9,905 nt of DNA from assembly GCA_026985755.1 (NCBI GenBank), contig JALSPX010000182.1, forward strand, positions 1 through 9,905, read 5' to 3'. The stretch comes from Sulfurovum sp. GTDB lineage: Bacteria; Campylobacterota; Campylobacteria; Campylobacterales; Sulfurovaceae. The notes under the pieces are model-generated. The model was not told the DNA's origin, did no database searches, and saw nothing but the letters and a program-made list of their open reading frames with translations. Shown piece by piece: positions 6,479 through 9,905 of this stretch; position 1 is the first letter of the stretch, and every line of letters begins with the position of its first letter. Both the position numbers and the translations under genes were made by a program.

Positions 6479-7293
6479 ACTATACTTTTTGCCATTTGTA
6501 TATCATTTAGAATTTGACACTTCAACGCAGTGAAACTATCAAACTTTCTATTTTTACGTATAAATCCTATAAATTCCATTTTAACAATGCCCACTATAAA
6601 GCCAATATTTTTATCCAATACATGACTCTCTACAGCAAAGGTACTGTCCGTCGAGACCCTATGCCCAATAAAACTAACAGAGGGTAACCATTCATCTTCA
6701 ATATATACACGTGTAGCATAGACACCTTCCAAAGGTAGTTGATACTCTTTAATATTAAAATTGAGTGTTGGTACTAAATTTTTCTTTCCTAATCCTTGAC
6801 CTGAGATAATCCTACCCTCTATACAATACTTTCTGCCTAAAAGTCTGTTTGCTATATCTATCTTGCCTTCACATAGATACCTTTTAATGGTACGAGAATG
6901 CACAGGAATACCCTCAATACTAATTTCTGAGACTATCTCTACCCTACCATCAAATAACTTGCTCAGTGTCTTTGCTGTACCTGTTTTATCTTTACCAAAT
7001 GCAAAGTCATACCCTACAACTATCTTTTCAAGTTTTGGGAAATCACTTTTTAGGTTGCTTACAAAGCATTCGGGTGTCAAATCTTTAATCACCTCAAAAT
7101 GATAAAAACAACACATTTTGGAAGTAAAGTTTGCACGTTTGTATCCAGGAGTCAAATACCCACCATTTCGCTCTATAATAACTAAGGCATCCACCTTCTC
7201 TATAAGTCGTTGGTGCGCAATATGTATCCCATCAAAAGAACCTATAGCAATAGACTTAATCTTATTTCTATATTCCAATTTCTCATTTCTCAT
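6472..7293 (-). CDS. ribF: bifunctional riboflavin kinase / FAD synthetase
   Basis: Phosphorylates riboflavin to FMN and adenylylates FMN to FAD. The N-terminal adenylyltransferase (about 13-150) has GSFDGIHIAHQ (18-28), with Ala where a glycine usually precedes the second His. It also has GYDFAFGKDK (94-103) and SRTIKRYLCEGKI (133-145), the equivalent of the SSTxIR motif. The C-terminal kinase (about 152-273) has GQGLGKKNLVPTLNF (165-179) with the PTxN metal/phosphate motif, and Glu222 in ESHVLD, the likely catalytic base. At 273 residues it is shorter than the usual ~310, as in other Campylobacterota. The first five residues MRNEK are encoded by a 7-base tandem repeat shared with the tlyA end; the ATG at 7293 lies 3 bases after the tlyA stop and has no clear ribosome binding site, so re-initiation is likely. 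Confidence 0.92.
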   Translation of the reverse strand: MRNEKLEYRNKIKSIAIGSFDGIHIAHQRLIEKVDALVIIERNGGYLTPGYKRANFTSKMCCFYHFEVIKDLTPECFVSNLKSDFPKLEKIVVGYDFAFGKDKTGTAKTLSKLFDGRVEIVSEISIEGIPVHSRTIKRYLCEGKIDIANRLLGRKYCIEGRIISGQGLGKKNLVPTLNFNIKEYQLPLEGVYATRVYIEDEWLPSVSFIGHRVSTDSTFAVESHVLDKNIGFIVGIVKMEFIGFIRKNRKFDSFTALKCQILNDIQMAKSIVC

Positions 7294-7315
7294 TTCTCAT
7301 TTCTCATTTCTCATT
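7281..7315. repeat. five perfect tandem copies of TCTCATT (AATGAGA on the coding strand)
   Basis: Units lie at 7281-7287, 7288-7294, 7295-7301, 7302-7308 and 7309-7315 without a mismatch. The tract covers the last 19 bases of tlyA, the 3-base gap and the first 13 bases of ribF. Each unit contains ATGA, an overlapping start and stop. The repeat makes the TlyA C-terminus and RibF N-terminus both read MRNEK. Confidence 0.97.
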
Positions 7316-8022
7316 TTCACAAAGTGATAAAGATACTCTTGATTCCCCTCTTTACCTGTCACCCTAGACTCTGCTTGATACACCTCTTGCCAGCCAAGCT
7401 TCTTTGTCTCAGCTTCAAAAGCCTCTTTGCGTCGTGCTATGGCATCGATATCTTGCACCACGCCTTTGGAGTCACGCTTCACATCTTTGCCCACTTCAAA
7501 CTGTGGTTTGTAGAGTATGATGATGTCTGTGCCCTCTCTGGCTAGTCTATCTATATCCTCTGTGATTTGCAAAATAGAGATAAACGACACATCACAGGTA
7601 ATCACTTCAAAAGAGTTGGCATTTTCATATTCTCTAATATCAGTTTCTTCGTGTAAAGAAACTTTTTTATTCTCCCTAAGTGAGATATGTAACTGCTCAG
7701 ACCCCACATCCACACAATCAAGTGTAGCCACCCCATTCTCCAACACTATCTGTGCAAAACCACCTGTACTAGAACCGATGTCTAACGCGCGTTTGCTCTG
7801 CATATCTACAGGATGCTCAGCCAAAAAGTTCTCCAGCTTACGCCCTGCACGACTCACATAAAACTTGCTATCTGCTACCTCTACGACTGTATTTTCATCT
7901 ATCTTAGCCGAAGCCTTAGGCTTCAACCCATCCACCAGCACCAACCCAGCCTTTATCGCATCATTCGCACGGTTCCTACTCTCGTAGTACCCCTCTTCTA
8001 CTAAGTATTTGTCTAGTCTCAT
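7297..8022 (-). CDS. tlyA: TlyA-family rRNA (cytidine-2'-O)-methyltransferase
   Basis: SAM-dependent 2'-O-methyltransferase of ribosomal RNA (16S C1409 and/or 23S C1920 in characterised TlyA proteins; short forms as in Campylobacter act mainly on 23S). The 241 residues comprise an S4 RNA-binding domain (1 to about 50, starting MRLDKYLVEEG) and an FtsJ-like methyltransferase domain. SRAGRK (57-62) has Lys62, DIGSSTGGF (81-89) is the SAM-binding loop, CDVSFIS (143-149) has Asp144, YKPQFE (171-176) has Lys172, and GNQEYL (226-231) has Glu229; together they form the expected K-D-K-E set. The protein was once called a haemolysin. TAGGAG (complement of 8029-8034) lies 6 bases before the ATG, which overlaps the previous stop as TAATG. 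The final residues VKMRNEK are encoded within the 7-base repeat, so the extreme C-terminus is probably non-conserved. Confidence 0.94.
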   Translation of the reverse strand: MRLDKYLVEEGYYESRNRANDAIKAGLVLVDGLKPKASAKIDENTVVEVADSKFYVSRAGRKLENFLAEHPVDMQSKRALDIGSSTGGFAQIVLENGVATLDCVDVGSEQLHISLRENKKVSLHEETDIREYENANSFEVITCDVSFISILQITEDIDRLAREGTDIIILYKPQFEVGKDVKRDSKGVVQDIDAIARRKEAFEAETKKLGWQEVYQAESRVTGKEGNQEYLYHFVKMRNEK

Positions 8023-8222
8023 TAAAATCTCCTATATGCATCAGAAAAACAACCATATTTTTCTACAAGTTTATTATGTTCTTCAATTGCTTCTTTGTTT
8101 TCTTTTAGCCATTGTTGTTCTTTTTTCTTTATTGCTTCTTTTTCCTTAGTACTCTTCTTTTTTAAATTGTTATCGAGTCTCAAATATGCTCTCCTCTCTT
8201 TCTCACTAGATACACCATCCAT
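8022..8222 (-). CDS. small protein with a CcdA-like antitoxin C-terminus, RHH domain absent
   Basis: This 66-residue protein has a C-terminal half of QQWLKENKEAI (36-46), HNKLVEKYG (49-57) and FSDAYRRF (59-66). It follows the pattern I know from CcdA-family antitoxin tails (W-x-x-ENxEAIxxxNxxVExxGxFSDxxRxF), the part that wraps the CcdB toxin. The usual N-terminal ribbon-helix-helix (about 40 residues) is missing; instead residues 1-35 are short, highly charged and probably helical. The start is supported by AAGGGG (complement of 8229-8234) 6 bases upstream. Its ATG directly follows the Fic TAG stop in the same frame, and its TAA overlaps the tlyA ATG. No CcdB gene is visible. It could be a relic, or a protein that works with Fic. 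The real gene call is good; the family call is moderate. Confidence 0.72.
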   Translation of the reverse strand: MDGVSSEKERRAYLRLDNNLKKKSTKEKEAIKKKEQQWLKENKEAIEEHNKLVEKYGCFSDAYRRF

Positions 8223-9557
8223 CTACTTCCCCTTCAAAACATCGCCCAAATCAGCAGGGGCAATATACGCAATAGTACGTCCATCTTTATAGTTGGCAAG
8301 TATTTTATACTTTACCAACTCTTTAAGATACTTCCTTGCTGTAGTAGGTGCTATGTCATAATCTGCAGCTATTTCAAGCCCTGTAAATACCCTACCAGGA
8401 TTTTTAATCGCTTTTTTAATAATATCTTTTTGCACAAAATTCAGCTGCTCATTCAAGAATGAATCTTTTAAAAGATTTGTAATCTCTTCATATTCTACAC
8501 TTTTCTTTTGCAGATACTCCAACAAGTCATCTATCGCTCTTAAAATCATATCTACTTGATAGTAGATAAAATAAGTCATATCATTGTCGTCTATCTCACT
8601 ATAAAGATAGGACATACTATATTTTTTGGGTGCTTCTTTTAAAAATTTACTAATAGATATATATTCAAAATAATCAAACCCACTTTTGAGCATAAACCAA
8701 TAAAACAATGCCCTAGCTGTTCTACCATTACCATCTGAAAAAGGATGTTCATAGCCTATCATAAAATGCAATAGTATCGCTTTTACTATGGGATGGATGA
8801 AGATACTGCCATCTTCTCCCGTATGTGATTCATTGGCAAAGCTACATAACTTCTTCAACCTACTTGGTAATACAGAAAATGAAGGTGGTTGATGTAAAAT
8901 ATTATCATCCATATCCATGATGACTATATCATCACTCTTACGAAGCTGCCCTGCGATATTATCATTATCGTGTGTATGATTGGTTGCTATTTTATGCAAA
9001 GACAAAATCATATCTACGGTTAACTCTTCATCCTTTATACGTTGTATCTCTTTCATGAGCAAATAATTATTCACAATCATTTGTTCGTCTGGTGTTCTAG
9101 GTTTTCTTTCAGATACTAGTATCTCTTTTGCCACCTTTCTTGTAGTAGATGCACCCTCTAATTGAGAACTACTAATCGCCTCTTCCATAACCAATGAAGA
9201 TATGAGATATTGACTTTTAATTGAATGATGCGGGATAATACCTTGTCCTGCTAGGTTTGAGATTTTAAATAGTTTTGCTTGTAGTGTATCTGGCATACAA
9301 AAATAAAAAGGATTCTCTACCTTGTCAAAAAGTGTAATGGTTTTTAATTTACTGCTTCTTGCCCATTTTGTTGCATACCACGCCTTTTTGGCATCATCAT
9401 TTTCATCTATTCTCCACTTGAATTGATCCCAATAAAGATATTTTCCATAATTATCTACTTCTTTATATTTTTTAATATATTCAACATCAAATAGCTCATC
9501 AGATAATACTGCATCATCAAAAATAAATGGTGGTTTTTCAATAATATTTTTAGCCAT
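8223..9557 (-). CDS. Fic-domain AMP-transferase, class II, with C-terminal winged helix
   Basis: Predicted to transfer AMP (or another nucleotide moiety) to target-protein hydroxyls. With the ATG at 9557 it has 444 residues: an N-terminal Fic_N-type region, the Fic core and a winged helix. The inhibitory helix motif SSQLEG (130-135; S-x3-E-G) precedes the core, which defines class II, with Glu134 expected to block ATP gamma-phosphate. The active loop HPFSDGNGRTAR (271-282) is intact, with catalytic His271, Asp275, Asn277 and Arg279/282. The target-docking flap is around DDNILHQPPS (217-226). Residues about 385-438 (FTGLEIAADYDIAPTTARKYL) form a helix-turn-helix, so the protein may bind its own operator. 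AGGA (complement of 9563-9566) 5 bases upstream favours the ATG at 9557 over an in-frame TTG at 9575, which lies inside the palindrome. It heads the - strand unit. Confidence 0.93.
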   Translation of the reverse strand: MAKNIIEKPPFIFDDAVLSDELFDVEYIKKYKEVDNYGKYLYWDQFKWRIDENDDAKKAWYATKWARSSKLKTITLFDKVENPFYFCMPDTLQAKLFKISNLAGQGIIPHHSIKSQYLISSLVMEEAISSSQLEGASTTRKVAKEILVSERKPRTPDEQMIVNNYLLMKEIQRIKDEELTVDMILSLHKIATNHTHDNDNIAGQLRKSDDIVIMDMDDNILHQPPSFSVLPSRLKKLCSFANESHTGEDGSIFIHPIVKAILLHFMIGYEHPFSDGNGRTARALFYWFMLKSGFDYFEYISISKFLKEAPKKYSMSYLYSEIDDNDMTYFIYYQVDMILRAIDDLLEYLQKKSVEYEEITNLLKDSFLNEQLNFVQKDIIKKAIKNPGRVFTGLEIAADYDIAPTTARKYLKELVKYKILANYKDGRTIAYIAPADLGDVLKGK

Positions 9558-9566
9558 AATAATCCT

Positions 9567-9594
9567 ATAAACCAATTTTTAAAATTTGGTTTAT
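9567..9594. promoter_or_regulatory. 28-bp near-palindrome, likely operator of the fic unit
   Basis: ATAAACCAA (9567-9575), one T, TTTTAAAA (9577-9584), one T, then TTGGTTTAT (9586-9594) is symmetric over 28 bp except for one T-T mismatch pair. It begins next to the AGGA ribosome binding site of fic and ends on the -10 element, covering the predicted start. A repressor bound here would block the promoter; the winged helix of Fic is a candidate. Confidence 0.65.
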
Positions 9595-9601
9595 TATATC
9601 A
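9593..9601 (-). promoter_or_regulatory. extended -10 promoter of fic
   Basis: The complement of 9593-9601 reads TGATATAAT, a perfect extended -10 (TGnTATAAT). No good -35 lies 16-18 bases upstream (AGGCAT at 17), which is tolerated with an extended -10. The predicted start is near 9586, about 30 bases before the fic ATG. No other clear promoter was seen before tlyA. Confidence 0.65.
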
Positions 9602-9624
9602 TATATATACAATAAATGCCTAAA

Positions 9625-9644
9625 ATACACTATATATACACTAT
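9625..9644. repeat. direct repeat ATACACTAT, 11-bp period
   Basis: ATACACTAT occurs at 9625-9633 and again at 9636-9644, separated by AT. The 11-bp period puts both on one face of the helix, about 38-59 bases upstream of the predicted fic start, where an activator or a second regulator could bind. Confidence 0.4.
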
Positions 9645-9652
9645 TTTAATTT

Positions 9653-9695
9653 GAGTTTAACTATAGATTTAAACTTAAATTTTACCCTTAAACTC
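9653..9695. other. 8-bp inverted repeat in A+T-rich spacer
   Basis: GAGTTTAA (9653-9660) and TTAAACTC (9688-9695) are perfect inverted arms 27 bases apart, with further TTTAAAC-type repeats between them. They lie just after the stop of the rightmost gene fragment and could end its transcript, but there is no G+C-rich stem or T-run. Confidence 0.25.
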
Positions 9696-9703
9696 ATCCT
9701 CAG

Positions 9704-9905
9704 TCAAAATCTATAGCCCAACTTCATAGCCTTATCATACATAGACCCAGCATCCTCAAAAATCATATCTTCGTCTCCACCTAATACAAAAACCCAAACA
9801 ACCACAATGGTATTTTATTGCCACTACCTATCTCGATATCATCTGATATGATATAGAAATCTGGTATATCTTTTATCTGTTTGTAGCCTTTCTTTTTGCC
9901 ACCAA
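9704..9905 (-). pseudogene. 3' end of an unrecognised gene, apparently frameshifted
   Basis: A frame entering from the right reads 40 residues (GGKKKGYKQIKDIPDFYIIS onward, then DDIEIGSGNKIPLWLFGFLY) to a TAG at 9781-9783. The -1 frame is open from about 9815 and continues GGDEDMIFEDAGSMYDK and on to GYRF, stopping at TGA 9704-9706. The two frames overlap by 34 bases. One extra base in the A5 run at 9788-9792 would join them as ...LWLFGFFVLGGDED.... Both halves look protein-like, so this is probably one gene with a homopolymer frameshift (real or a sequencing error). Alternatively the protein truly ends at GFLY and the rest is non-coding. I do not recognise the family. The gap from here to fic (9558-9703) holds the regulatory elements listed. 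Confidence 0.5.

Noticed and set aside
7118..7861. Open frames on the + strand opposite ribF and tlyA, including the LISHFSF repeat peptide
   Set aside because: They are antisense shadows; the peptide repeat simply reflects the TCTCATT tract.
9558..9575. TTG start of the Fic protein at 9575
   Set aside because: It lies inside the palindrome, with no ribosome binding site; the ATG at 9557 has AGGA at the right distance.
9837..9855. Inverted repeat ATATCATCTGATATGATAT
   Set aside because: It lies within the coding fragment (YIISDDI) and is most simply explained by codon composition.
1..9905. CRISPR array, tRNA, rRNA or insertion sequence
   Set aside because: No spaced repeats of suitable length, no cloverleaf or rRNA-like sequence, and no transposase were seen.

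Overview
The window is A+T-rich bacterial DNA that looks like a Campylobacterota (epsilonproteobacterial) chromosome, perhaps a Sulfurovum- or Sulfurimonas-like organism. The basis is a type II (AroAII-class) DAHP synthase, an ArsRS/CprRS-type two-component system, a short RibF next to TlyA, and a CmoA in the same neighbourhood. The genus is an inference; no rRNA or other marker is present.

Layout. Positions 1-3372 are read on the + strand: the 3' end of an RNA 2'-phosphotransferase (kptA), an unrecognised 159-residue gene, shikimate dehydrogenase (aroE), an OmpR-family response regulator and its histidine kinase. Nearly every junction is an overlap (ATGCTAA, ATGA, TTGTTTAA). At about 3380-3401 a perfect hairpin separates this block from the rest, which is entirely on the - strand. 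aroG (type II DAHP synthase) stands alone with its own promoter and a small hairpin in its leader. A 225-base A+T-rich gap follows. Then comes one long, tightly packed - strand transcription unit, in order of transcription: Fic protein, a 66-residue CcdA-tail-like protein, tlyA, ribF, an alpha/beta hydrolase and cmoA. The last 200 bases on the right hold the 3' end of another - strand gene that seems frameshifted.

How the genes work together. aroG and aroE are steps 1 and 4 of the shikimate pathway. tlyA, ribF and cmoA are housekeeping genes (rRNA 2'-O-methylation, FMN/FAD synthesis, carboxy-SAM for tRNA wobble-uridine modification). Here they sit downstream of a Fic/antitoxin-like pair and appear to depend on a promoter whose extended -10 overlaps a 28-bp near-palindrome, so toxin-type autoregulation may reach essential genes.

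Main points for a second look: (1) the Fic gene and the CcdA-tail gene are in one reading frame, separated only by TAG and then ATG, and the small protein has lost the DNA-binding half of CcdA; (2) five perfect copies of a 7-base repeat span the tlyA/ribF junction, so both proteins carry the same MRNEK peptide and the intercistronic spacing would move in 7-base steps; (3) the operator-like palindrome and 11-bp-spaced direct repeats lie upstream of fic; (4) related GGGGCA...TGCCC hairpins occur on both sides of aroG; (5) an A5 homopolymer frameshift breaks the rightmost gene.
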